Origin: Polaromonas sp. AER18D-145
Lineage (GTDB): Bacteria; Pseudomonadota; Gammaproteobacteria; Burkholderiales; Burkholderiaceae_C
Reading direction: 5' to 3'
Assembly: GCF_002379095.1 (NCBI RefSeq)
Contig: NZ_NBZV01000019.1
Location: forward strand, 1-64,000
Length of the DNA stretch: 64,000 nt
The position numbers and the translations under genes are program-made. Below the pieces are notes generated by a model. That model saw only the letters and a list, made by a program, of their open reading frames with translations. It searched no databases and was not told the DNA's origin. Below, piece after piece: positions 48,632 to 56,580 of the stretch (positions are counted from its first letter, which is position 1; every line of letters starts with the position of its first letter).

Positions 48632-49528
48632 TCAGGCGCCTGCGACCGGCGGAACGGCGCGTTCCAGGTCTTTCAGGCTTTGTTTGAGGGTTCGGGCAGC
48701 GGTGTCCACCACGGCATCGGCGCGGGCATACAGCGCTTCGCGGCTGGCCAGGATGCGGCGCAGGTCTTCCATCGCCTCGTCCGTGGCACCGCGGGTGGCA
48801 TTGAAAGGCCGCATGTCGCCCTGCGCCACCACCCGTGCCATGTGTTCTTCCGGGCTGGCCTTGAGCCAGACGCAGTAAAAGCGGCTTTGCAGCAGGTCAA
48901 AGGTTTCCCGCTCGCTGACAATGCTGCCGCCGGTGGTCATCACAACGCCGTCGGCATGGTCCTCGGCGATGCGGAACAGTGCGCGACGCTCGTAGCGGCG
49001 GTAGCCGGCCTGCCCGTGCAGCAGCAGGATTTCGTTCATGCTGGTGCCGGCTTCGCGTTCGATCTCGCGGTCGAGTTCGACAAAAGGCACGCCGCGCTCT
49101 GTGGCCAGCTTCAGGCCCAGGGTGGACTTGCCCGCACCGCGCAGGCCGATCAGCGCAATGCGCTGTTCGCGACCCAGCGCATCGCTCAGGCCGAAGGTGC
49201 TGCCGAGCAGCGCGTAGGCCTGGTCCAGCTGCGTGTCGTCGAGCCGGCCCAGCAGCCCGTGGACACGGGCCAGCGCCGGGCGCGGTGCGTCCTGCAGCAG
49301 TTCCAGAATGGAGATGTTCAGCGCGCGGGCCGCGGCTTCCAGCGAGTTGATCGAGACGTTGCCCTTGCCGCTTTCCACGTCGGCCAGGAAACGCTCGCTC
49401 AGGCCGGAATCACTCGCCAGCGCCTTGCGTGTCATGCCACGGCGAGCGCGCCAGGCCCGCACCCGGGCACCCAGCTCGGCGAGCGTGGCTTTGTTCGCCT
49501 GTTCGGATAGGGTTTCGACGTTGGACAT
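48632..49528 (-). CDS. boxR: BoxR/BzdR-type regulator (HTH plus shikimate kinase-like domain)
   Basis: Transcriptional repressor of benzoate degradation responding to benzoyl-CoA. The 298-residue protein joins an XRE-type helix-turn-helix (LGARVRAWRARRGMTRKALA, about 20-75; ESGKGNVSINSLEAAARAL) to a shikimate kinase-like domain with P-loop IGLRGAGKSTLGLKLA (about 125-140) and GGSIVSERETFDLL. In BzdR the kinase-like domain senses benzoyl-CoA. It is divergent from the flavodoxin-like gene, with a strong promoter and TGCA motifs between. Confidence 0.93.
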   Translation of the reverse strand: MSNVETLSEQANKATLAELGARVRAWRARRGMTRKALASDSGLSERFLADVESGKGNVSINSLEAAARALNISILELLQDAPRPALARVHGLLGRLDDTQLDQAYALLGSTFGLSDALGREQRIALIGLRGAGKSTLGLKLATERGVPFVELDREIEREAGTSMNEILLLHGQAGYRRYERRALFRIAEDHADGVVMTTGGSIVSERETFDLLQSRFYCVWLKASPEEHMARVVAQGDMRPFNATRGATDEAMEDLRRILASREALYARADAVVDTAARTLKQSLKDLERAVPPVAGA

Positions 49529-49537
49529 CTGCGTTAT

Positions 49538-49609
49538 TTGAAAAAAGTTTGCGTTAAATCAATATTGCACTATACTTCACACAATTAACTTGTCAAGCAG
49601 TTTATTGCA
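49538..49609. promoter_or_regulatory. Divergent boxR / flavodoxin promoter region with TGCA motifs
   Basis: On the minus strand TTGACA (49591-49596) and TATAGT (49569-49574), 16 bases apart, form a near-consensus promoter for boxR. On the plus strand TTGAAA (49538-49543) and AATATT (49561-49566), 17 apart, form a weaker candidate. TATTGCA occurs at 49563-49569 (overlapping both -10 boxes) and again near 49603-49609, just upstream of the boxR -35. BzdR-type repressors bind TGCA motifs, so these are candidate BoxR operators. Confidence 0.65.
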
Positions 49610-49651
49610 TCTTTTTTCGCCCTTCGACAAACTCAGGATGATCGGAACAAC

Positions 49652-50140
49652 ATGAAACTCAAAATTCTCGTGGGCACCATGACCAGCACGGCCGACTATG
49701 TGGCCCAAGCCATCCAGATGGATTGCGCCGATCTCGTCAGTGATATCGAGGTGCAGTTGATGGACGGTCTGGATATCAGCGTGTTTGATAACGCCGCCGA
49801 AGAAGATGCAATATATCTCATCTGCTCTTCCACCTACGGCCAGGGCGATGTGCCGGACAACGCCCGGCTGCTGTATGACTCGCTCGATGCCCAGCCCAAA
49901 TTCCTGGGCCATGTGCGTTACGGCGTGATCGCCCTCGGCGACCGCACCTACCTGCAGACCTTCTGTTTCGGCGGCAAGAAGTTTGACGAGCGCCTGCAGA
50001 GCCTGGGCGCGCAGCGTATCGGCGAGGTCTGGTGCCACGACGCCAGCGCCGGCACCCTGCCCGAAACCGAGGGTGCCGCCTGGTGCCGCGAATGGCTGGC
50101 GCTGGCACTGAGCAGCACGCCCAGCACCGAAGCCGCCTGA
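49652..50140 (+). CDS. Flavodoxin-like protein (MioC type)
   Basis: Short-chain flavodoxin of 162 residues, expected to bind FMN. The phosphate-binding loop is GTMTSTADYVAQAI and the flavin-stacking regions are CSSTYGQGDVPDNA and ALGDRTYLQTFCFGGKKFD, close to MioC and CysJ-type flavodoxin domains. The first gene of the plus-strand benzoate arm, it is followed after a repeat by the benzoate-CoA ligase. It may supply electrons to the di-iron BoxB, but this is inference. Confidence 0.85.
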   Translation: MKLKILVGTMTSTADYVAQAIQMDCADLVSDIEVQLMDGLDISVFDNAAEEDAIYLICSSTYGQGDVPDNARLLYDSLDAQPKFLGHVRYGVIALGDRTYLQTFCFGGKKFDERLQSLGAQRIGEVWCHDASAGTLPETEGAAWCREWLALALSSTPSTEAA

Positions 50141-50143
50141 GTT

Positions 50144-50201
50144 TCAATAAAAACAGCCTCCAGCCCAATAGCAGCGGGCGCAGGCAGCTATAAAAAATAG
50201 A
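50144..50201 (-). repeat. Dispersed extragenic repeat, copy F
   Basis: Minus-strand reading gives ATAGCTGCCTGCGCCCGC, TATTGGGCTGGAGGC and TTTTTATTG, almost identical in core to copy A. It begins four bases after the flavodoxin stop and ends near the benzoate-CoA ligase ribosome binding site. Confidence 0.78.
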
Positions 50202-50216
50202 GCATCCGGAGACCCC

Positions 50217-51797
50217 ATGAACCTGAGCCGCGCCGACCATTCGGTGACCCCCCCTCGCGTCGACATTCCCCGCGACTACAACGCCGCCCATGACCTGCTG
50301 GCGCGCAATACCGGCCGCGCCGGCAAACTCGCGTTTATCGATGCCGTCAGCGGTGCGACGCTGAGCTACGGCGAGCTGGACGACCAGGCCCACCGCTTCG
50401 CCAATGCGCTGCGGGCCCAGGGCTTCGCGCCCGAGAGCCGTGTCCTGCTGGCCATGCTGGACACCCCTGAATGGCCGGTGGCTTTTCTGGGTTGCATCCT
50501 GGCCGGTGTGGTGCCGGTGGCCGCCAACACCTTGCTGACCACGCCCGACTTCGACTTCATGCTGCACGACTCGCGCGCCCAGGGCCTGATCGTGTCCCAG
50601 GCGCTGCTGCCCGCGTTTGAGCCGCTGATCGGGAGCATCCCCACGCTGCGCAGCGTGATCGTTGCCGGCGCGGAAGACGCCGCACCGCATGCGAGCCTGG
50701 CCCAGATGGTGCGCGCGCAGGAAGCTACCAAAACCATAGCACCCACCTGCGCCGACGACGCCTGTTTCTGGCTGTATTCGAGCGGCTCCACCGGTGCGCC
50801 CAAGGGCACGGTGCACCTGCACAGCCACCTGATCCAGACCGCCGAGCTGTACGGCCGCGGTGTGCTGGGCATCCAGGAGACGGACGTGGTGTATTCCGCG
50901 GCCAAGCTGTTTTTTGCCTACGGGCTGGGCAACGGCCTGACCTTCCCGATGAGTGTGGGTGCCACGGCCATCCTGCTGCCGGCGCGCCCGACCACGGCCG
51001 AGGTCTTCCGCATCCTGAAAGAACACCAGCCCACCATCTTCTACGGCGTGCCGACGCTGTACGCCTCGCTGTTGGCAGACCCCGCCCGTCCGCCCCGGGC
51101 TGCGCTGAACCTGCGCGTCTGCACCAGCGCCGGCGAGGCCCTACCCGCCGGCATCGGCCACAAGTGGGCCGCCGAGTACGGCTGCGACATCCTCGACGGC
51201 ATCGGTTCGACCGAAATGCTGCACATCTTCCTGAGCAACCGGCCCGGCGAAGTACGTTACGGCAGCACCGGCAAGGCCGTGCCCGGTTATGCGCTGCGCA
51301 TCGTCGGTGATGACGGCCAGGACTGCGGCGTCGGTGAGATCGGCGAGCTGCAGATCCAGGGCCCGAGTTCGGCCCTGATGTACTGGAACAGCCGCGCCAA
51401 GACCAAGGCCACGTTTGCCGGCGAGTGGACACGCAGCGGCGACAAATACACGGTGGATGCCGATGGCTACTACACCTACAGCGGCCGCACCGACGACATG
51501 CTCAAGGTTGGCGGCATCTATGTCTCGCCTTTCGAGGTGGAAGCGTCGCTGATGACCCACCCGGCGGTGCTGGAAGTGGCGGTGGTCGGTCTGGCCGATG
51601 CCGACCAGCTGGTCAAGCCCAAGGCGTTTGTGGTGCTCAAGAAAGGCCAGGCCGCCTCGGCCGATGACCTCAAGGCGCACGTCAAGCAACAACTGGCGCC
51701 TTACAAATACCCGCGCTGGATTGAGTTTGTGGACGAGTTGCCGAAAACCGCGACCGGCAAGATCCAGCGCTTCAAGTTGCGCCAGGGCACAGCTTGA
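50217..51797 (+). CDS. Benzoate-CoA ligase
   Basis: ATP-dependent activation of benzoate to benzoyl-CoA, the entry step of the box pathway. The 526-residue ANL-superfamily protein has the AMP-binding motif YSSGSTGAPKGTVHLH, the substrate-pocket region SAAKLFFAYGLGNGLTFP typical of benzoate-CoA ligases, DGIGSTEMLHIFLSNRPGEV, and the C-terminal lysine in KTATGKIQRFKLRQ. The symbol differs between species (bclA, badA), so I leave it open. It follows the flavodoxin-like gene and precedes the transporter genes. A segment near residue 178 (EATKTIAP) may derive from a repeat fragment. Confidence 0.95.
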   Translation: MNLSRADHSVTPPRVDIPRDYNAAHDLLARNTGRAGKLAFIDAVSGATLSYGELDDQAHRFANALRAQGFAPESRVLLAMLDTPEWPVAFLGCILAGVVPVAANTLLTTPDFDFMLHDSRAQGLIVSQALLPAFEPLIGSIPTLRSVIVAGAEDAAPHASLAQMVRAQEATKTIAPTCADDACFWLYSSGSTGAPKGTVHLHSHLIQTAELYGRGVLGIQETDVVYSAAKLFFAYGLGNGLTFPMSVGATAILLPARPTTAEVFRILKEHQPTIFYGVPTLYASLLADPARPPRAALNLRVCTSAGEALPAGIGHKWAAEYGCDILDGIGSTEMLHIFLSNRPGEVRYGSTGKAVPGYALRIVGDDGQDCGVGEIGELQIQGPSSALMYWNSRAKTKATFAGEWTRSGDKYTVDADGYYTYSGRTDDMLKVGGIYVSPFEVEASLMTHPAVLEVAVVGLADADQLVKPKAFVVLKKGQAASADDLKAHVKQQLAPYKYPRWIEFVDELPKTATGKIQRFKLRQGTA

Positions 51798-51941
51798 AGC
51801 TGCAGGCTGGCAGGACAATTGATTTAGGCATAAACAATTTAATCCTCAATCTCGGGTTTTTCACTAGGTCCTCGGGCGAAGACCGCCATTACTATTGAAG
51901 CCTTCCGGCGCATCCCCTTCCGTTCCAACCAGGAGTTATCC

Positions 51942-53141
51942 ATGACCTCACGCCTTCCTTCACGTCGTTTGATCCTGAGCCAGAGTGCGGCCGTCATCGG
52001 CGCCGCCTCCACCGGCTTGCTGCTCCCCCAGATGGCGCGGGCGCAATCGGGCAAGGTGCGCGTGGGTTTCATGCTGCCCTACACCGGCACCTTCGCGCAG
52101 CTCGGCGTGGCGATTGAAAACGGTTTCCGCCTGGCCATCGACCAGCAGGGTGGCAAGCTCGGCGGCCGCGAGATCGAGTACTTCAAGGTGGACGACGAGT
52201 CCGAGCCTTCCAAAGGCATTGAAAACGCCAGCAAGCTGGTGCAGCGCGACAAGGTCGATGTACTGGTCGGCACCGTGCACTCGGGCGTGCAGATGGGCAT
52301 CCAGAAAGTGGCGCGCGATTCCGGCGTGCTGAGCCTGATCCCGAACGCCGGTGTGCATGCCGCCACCCGCGGCCTGTGCGCGCCCAATGTCTTCCGCACC
52401 TCTTTCAGCAACTCCCAGCCCACCCGCGCGCTGGGCCAGGCCATGGTCGCCCGCGGCCACAAAAAAGCCGTCTGGATCACCTGGAAATACGCTGCCGGCG
52501 ACGAGGCCTTTGAAGGCTTCAAGGAAAGCTACACCGCGGCCGGCGGCACCATCGTCAAGGAACTGGGCCTGCCATTCCCCAACGTCGAGTTCCAGGCGCT
52601 GCTGACCGAAATCGCCGCCCTCAAGCCCGACGCCGTGGCCTGCTTCTTTGCCGGCGGCGGCGCTGCCAAGTTCATCCGCGACTACGCGGCGGCTGGCCTG
52701 AAAGGCAAGATTCCCCTGTACGGTTCGGGTTTCCTGACCGAAGGTGTGCTGGACGCCGCCGGCCCTGCGGCCGACGGCATCATCACCACCATGCATTACA
52801 GCGACTCGCTGGACACGCCGCGCAACAAGGCTTTCCGCACTGCCTATGCCAGCCGCTTCAAGATGCAGCCCGACGTGTATGCGGTGCAGGGTTACGACAC
52901 CGGCCTGCTGCTGGTCCAGGGTGCCAATGCTGTCAAGGGCGACCTGAACAGCAAACCGGCCCTGTACAAGGCGCTCGAGTCCGCCGTGATCGACAGCCCG
53001 CGCGGCAAGTGGACCATGAGCAAGGCCCACAACCCGGTGCAGGACATCTACCTGCGCCAGGTCGAGAACAAGGAAAACAAGGTGATCGGCGTGGCCGCCA
53101 AGGCGCTGGCCGACTCCGGCGCCGGCTGCAAGATGGGCTGA
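51942..53141 (+). CDS. ABC transporter substrate-binding protein, branched-chain amino acid/benzoate type
   Basis: Periplasmic binding protein of 399 residues. The N-terminal signal has twin arginines (SRRLILSQSAAVIGAAS, about 8-24), followed by a type I periplasmic binding fold starting KVRVGFMLPYTGTFAQLG and ending in CKMG. The gene lies between the benzoate-CoA ligase and livHMGF, so its ligand is probably benzoate or a related aromatic acid rather than an amino acid. A GGAG ribosome binding site precedes the ATG. A strong terminator directly follows, which would make it more abundant than the downstream subunits. Confidence 0.92.
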   Translation: MTSRLPSRRLILSQSAAVIGAASTGLLLPQMARAQSGKVRVGFMLPYTGTFAQLGVAIENGFRLAIDQQGGKLGGREIEYFKVDDESEPSKGIENASKLVQRDKVDVLVGTVHSGVQMGIQKVARDSGVLSLIPNAGVHAATRGLCAPNVFRTSFSNSQPTRALGQAMVARGHKKAVWITWKYAAGDEAFEGFKESYTAAGGTIVKELGLPFPNVEFQALLTEIAALKPDAVACFFAGGGAAKFIRDYAAAGLKGKIPLYGSGFLTEGVLDAAGPAADGIITTMHYSDSLDTPRNKAFRTAYASRFKMQPDVYAVQGYDTGLLLVQGANAVKGDLNSKPALYKALESAVIDSPRGKWTMSKAHNPVQDIYLRQVENKENKVIGVAAKALADSGAGCKMG

Positions 53142-53156
53142 TTTTTTTTCTGCTTC

Positions 53157-53188
53157 AAAATGGGAGGTTTCGGGCCTCCCATTTTTTT
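53157..53188 (+). terminator. Terminator or attenuator within the transport operon
   Basis: AAAATGGGAGG / CCTCCCATTTT stem followed by seven Ts, 15 bases after the substrate-binding protein stop. It separates it from the LysE-family and liv genes and probably reduces their expression. Confidence 0.85.
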
Positions 53189-53222
53189 GCCTTGTTTCGC
53201 AGCGAAGCCTCCACTTCCCACC

Positions 53223-53849
53223 ATGACCCTCACCACCTACTTTCTCTACCTCGCAGCAGTTGCCCTGCTGATCTTCACGCCAGGCCCGACCATGCTGATG
53301 TGCATGACGACCTCGCTGAACCATGGCCCGCGCAAGGCCATGACCTCGGTGGCCGGCAGCGTCAGCGCCGTGCTGGGCGTGATGCTGCTGTCGGCGCTGG
53401 GCCTGGGCGCGCTGCTGGCGGCATCGGAAACGGGCTTCATGGCAGCCAAGGTGCTGGGCGCCGCCTACCTGATTTACCTGGGCGTCAAAACCTTTCGCAA
53501 TGACGCCTCGGTGCTGCGGGCCGATGCGGGTCCGGCTGAAACGCCGCGCCGCTCGTTTTTCCTGCGCGGCTTCCTCGTCGGTGCGAGCAACCCCAAGGCC
53601 GTGCTTTTTTTCGCCGCTTTCTTTCCCCAGTTCCTCGATCCGCAAGCGCCCTTCGCGCCACAGTTCGCCATCCTCGCACTGACCTTCATGGCCTTCGAGT
53701 TCAGCGTGCTCAGCGGCTGCGCGCTCGGCGTGTCACGCATTGCACCGCTGCTGCGTTCGAGCCGCGCGGTGCGCTGGTTCAACCGGATTTCCGGCGGGCT
53801 GTTCACGCTGATGGGCGGGCTGTTGCTGCTGACCCGCCGCCAAGCCTGA
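53223..53849 (+). CDS. LysE/RhtB family exporter
   Basis: Membrane protein of 208 residues with about six hydrophobic segments and the family start FTPGPTMLMCMTTSL, KVLGAAYLIYLGVKTFR, and GASNPKAVLFFAAFFPQF. LysE-family proteins export amino acids or other small metabolites. I chose the ATG at 53223; an upstream frame runs through the terminator hairpin. Its place between the benzoate substrate-binding protein and the permeases is unusual and suggests an efflux function tied to aromatic acid metabolism, or only a local insertion. Confidence 0.9.
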   Translation: MTLTTYFLYLAAVALLIFTPGPTMLMCMTTSLNHGPRKAMTSVAGSVSAVLGVMLLSALGLGALLAASETGFMAAKVLGAAYLIYLGVKTFRNDASVLRADAGPAETPRRSFFLRGFLVGASNPKAVLFFAAFFPQFLDPQAPFAPQFAILALTFMAFEFSVLSGCALGVSRIAPLLRSSRAVRWFNRISGGLFTLMGGLLLLTRRQA

Positions 53850-53858
53850 AGCTGAGCC

Positions 53859-54722
53859 ATGGATCTCGCGAACTTCCTCATCCAGCTGCTCAACAGCGTC
53901 CAGTACGGCCTGCTGCTGTTCATGCTGGCCGCCGGCCTGACGCTGATTTTCGGCATCATGGGCGTGGTCAACCTGGCCCACGGCAGCTTCTACATGCTGG
54001 GCGCTTACCTGGCCTGGTCGCTCAGCGCCTATTTCGGTAGCCTGACCCTGGCCATCCTCGGCGGGGCCGTGCTGTCGGCGATTTTCGGGCTCGCGCTGGA
54101 GTGGCTGCTGTTTCGCCACTTCTACCAGCGCGACCACCTCGACCAGGTGTTGCTGACCTTCGGCCTGATCTACATCTTTGAAGAGCTGCGTTCCATTGTC
54201 TGGGGCGACGATGTCCACGGCGTGCCGATTCCCGAGCTGCTCAGCGCGTCGATCCCGCTGACCGAGAACCTGTCCTACCCGGTCTACCGCCTGTTCATGT
54301 CGGGCGTGTGCATCGCGCTGGCCGTCGGCCTGTACCTCCTGATTTCAAAAACCCGGCTGGGCATGAAAATCCGGGCCGGCGCCTTCAACCGCGACATGGC
54401 CGGCGCCCTGGGCATCAACATCAAGCTGATTCACGCGGTGGTGTTTGCCCTCGGCGTGACCCTGGCCGCGGTGGCCGGCATGATCGCCGCACCGATCGCC
54501 AGCGTCTACCCCAACATGGGCTCGCAAGTGCTCATCATGTGTTTTGTGGTGGTGGTCATCGGCGGCATCGGCTCGGTGCGCGGCGCCCTCATTTCTGCGC
54601 TGCTGGTTGGCCTGGTCGACACCTTCGGCAAGGTGCTGTTGCCCCAGGTGGCCGGCATGCTGGTTTACATGTTGATGGCGGCGGTGCTGCTCTGGAAACC
54701 TGAAGGTTTGTTCAAGCAATGA
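53859..54722 (+). CDS. livH: Branched-chain amino acid-type ABC transporter permease LivH
   Basis: Inner-membrane permease of 287 residues. Hydrophobic segments span most of the protein. Motifs include LTLIFGIMGVVNLAHGSFYM, LGINIKLIHAVVFALG and GGIGSVRGALISALLVG, as in LivH. It lies 9 bases after the LysE-family gene and overlaps livM by four bases (ATGA), so the permeases are translated together. In this operon it probably imports benzoate. Confidence 0.93.
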   Translation: MDLANFLIQLLNSVQYGLLLFMLAAGLTLIFGIMGVVNLAHGSFYMLGAYLAWSLSAYFGSLTLAILGGAVLSAIFGLALEWLLFRHFYQRDHLDQVLLTFGLIYIFEELRSIVWGDDVHGVPIPELLSASIPLTENLSYPVYRLFMSGVCIALAVGLYLLISKTRLGMKIRAGAFNRDMAGALGINIKLIHAVVFALGVTLAAVAGMIAAPIASVYPNMGSQVLIMCFVVVVIGGIGSVRGALISALLVGLVDTFGKVLLPQVAGMLVYMLMAAVLLWKPEGLFKQ

Positions 54723-55732
54723 GCACGATGAAAGCCAACCTTGAAGTCCTGCCGCGCGGCGTGCAGGTCACGCTGGTGCTGGGCCTGGTCGCCCTCGTCG
54801 CCTTTCCGTTTGCGGGCACCGACTTCTACACCCAGATGGTCACGCGCATGATGATCATGGCGATTTTTGCCATGAGCCTGGACTTGTTGCAGGGCGTCAC
54901 CGGCCTGGTGTCTCTGGGACACGCCGCCTACTTCGGCCTGGCCGGCTACGCACTGGCCTTCCTCATGCCGCAGGGCGAAGCCGTCAGCCTGTGGTGGACG
55001 CTGCCCGTGGCGGTGCTGGCCTCGGGGTTGGCCGCGCTGATCATCGGATTTTTCGTTGTTCGCACCCACGGCATCTACTTCATCATGGTCACCATGGCCT
55101 TTGCGCAAATGGTGTTCTTCCTGTTTTTCGACAACAAGGTGCTGGGGGGGTCGGACGGGCTGTACATCAATTTCAAGCCCGACACCACCTTGTTCGGCTG
55201 GATGCCGTTCGACCTGGACAACAAGCGAACGCTGTATTACTTCACGCTGGCCGTGATGCTGCTGGTCTACGCCTTTTTGCGCCGCCTGCTGTGGAGCCCG
55301 TTCGGCCGCGCGCTGGCCGGCATCCGCGTCAACGAACACCGCATGCGTGCCATGGGCTTCGGCACCTTCCGCTACAAACTCACCGCCTTCACATTGGCCG
55401 GCGCCCTGGCTGGCCTGGCAGGCTACCTGTGGGGCACACAAACCGGCTACATCAACCCCGAACTCATGGGTTTTCACATGAGCGCGCACGCCATCATGAT
55501 GGTCATTCTCGGCGGCATGGGCAACTTTGCCGGCGCGATTGTCGGCGCCTTCGCTTTTGAATACCTGCTGCATGTCTTCAAGGACCTGCCGCAGGTCGGC
55601 AGCGTCAACCTCGGCAAGCACTGGCAGTTGTGGATGGGATTGTTCATCGTGCTGCTGGTGACCTTTGCGCCGCGCGGCATCCTGGGCCTGGTCGAGCGCT
55701 TTGGACGACGCACGGAAGCCGGTCATGAATGA
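54719..55732 (+). CDS. livM: Branched-chain amino acid-type ABC transporter permease LivM
   Basis: Second permease, 337 residues, with about eight to ten hydrophobic segments and the conserved GVTGLVSLGHAAYFGLAGYA and MRAMGFGTFRYKLTAFTLAG followed by GGMGNFAGAIVGAFAFEYL. It overlaps livH (ATGA) and livG (8 bases), so it is a fully coupled member of the transporter operon. The longer N-terminal region before the first family motif is normal. Confidence 0.93.
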   Translation: MSTMKANLEVLPRGVQVTLVLGLVALVAFPFAGTDFYTQMVTRMMIMAIFAMSLDLLQGVTGLVSLGHAAYFGLAGYALAFLMPQGEAVSLWWTLPVAVLASGLAALIIGFFVVRTHGIYFIMVTMAFAQMVFFLFFDNKVLGGSDGLYINFKPDTTLFGWMPFDLDNKRTLYYFTLAVMLLVYAFLRRLLWSPFGRALAGIRVNEHRMRAMGFGTFRYKLTAFTLAGALAGLAGYLWGTQTGYINPELMGFHMSAHAIMMVILGGMGNFAGAIVGAFAFEYLLHVFKDLPQVGSVNLGKHWQLWMGLFIVLLVTFAPRGILGLVERFGRRTEAGHE

Positions 55733-56477
55733 AGTGCTCCTCTCCGCCAAAAACCTGACCAAACGCTTCGGCGGACTGGCGGCGGTCAACGATGTGTCGC
55801 TGGACCTGCAGCGCCAACAGATCCACGCCGTGATCGGCCCCAACGGCGCTGGCAAATCGACGCTGACCAACCTGCTGTCCGGTGACCTGCCGCCCACCTC
55901 GGGCTCGGTGCGGCTCGGCGACCGCGACATCACCGGCTGGAACCCCGAAAAAATTTCACGCCAGGGCCTGGGCCGCAGCTACCAGAAAACCAATATCTTC
56001 CTGCCCTTCACGGTCTGGGAAAACGTCCGCCTGGCCGCGCAGTCGCGCCAGCCGCATGCCCTGCACTGGCTCAGCCGTGCGACCCATTTGAAAGCAGTCA
56101 ACACCCGGGCGGAAAGGGCTATCGAGCTTTCTGGCCTGGAAAACCGCAAACAGGCGGTCGCCGGCGCCACCAGCCATGGCGAACAGCGCCAGCTTGAAAT
56201 TGCCATGACGCTGGCCACCGAGCCGCAGGTGCTGCTGCTCGACGAGCCACTGGCCGGCATGGGTGTGGCCGAGGCCGAACGCATGGTCGCGCTGCTGCTC
56301 AAGCTCAAGGCCGACCACGGTATCCTGCTGGTCGAACACGACATGGACGCGGTCTTCACGCTGGCCGACCGGCTGACCGTCATGGTCAACGGCCAGGTGA
56401 TTGCCACCGGTACCCCCGCCGAGATCCGGGCCGATGCCGGCGTGCAGGCCGCCTACCTCGGGGAGGAACACGCATGA
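55725..56477 (+). CDS. livG: ABC transporter ATP-binding protein LivG
   Basis: Nucleotide-binding subunit of 250 residues. Walker A is GPNGAGKST (about 37-45), the signature is SHGEQRQLE, Walker B is VLLLDEPLAGM and the H-loop is EHDMDAVF. The signature begins with SHGEQ instead of the usual SYGEQ or SGGEQ, a mild variant. I chose the ATG at 55725, overlapping the end of livM; the longer frame from 55665 lies inside livM. It is followed by a repeat-filled spacer and livF. Confidence 0.93.
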   Translation: MNEVLLSAKNLTKRFGGLAAVNDVSLDLQRQQIHAVIGPNGAGKSTLTNLLSGDLPPTSGSVRLGDRDITGWNPEKISRQGLGRSYQKTNIFLPFTVWENVRLAAQSRQPHALHWLSRATHLKAVNTRAERAIELSGLENRKQAVAGATSHGEQRQLEIAMTLATEPQVLLLDEPLAGMGVAEAERMVALLLKLKADHGILLVEHDMDAVFTLADRLTVMVNGQVIATGTPAEIRADAGVQAAYLGEEHA

Positions 56478-56496
56478 AACGTTATCCGTTCGGGCT

Positions 56497-56578
56497 GAGC
56501 CCTTCGTCAAGCTCAGGACAGGCCCTGTCGAAGCCCAACCGAGTCGTCAAGAACCCTTCGACAAGCTCAGGGCGAACG
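56497..56578. repeat. REP-like repeats between livG and livF
   Basis: Two cores, CCCTTCGTCAAGCTCAGGAC (from 56499) and CCCTTCGACAAGCTCAGGGC (from 56553), with a facing CCTGTCGAAG between them. A shorter related copy (CCCTTCGACAAACTCAGGAT) lies at about 49620-49639. The last copy ends a few bases before the livF start codon. Confidence 0.75.
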
Positions 56579-56580
56579 GC

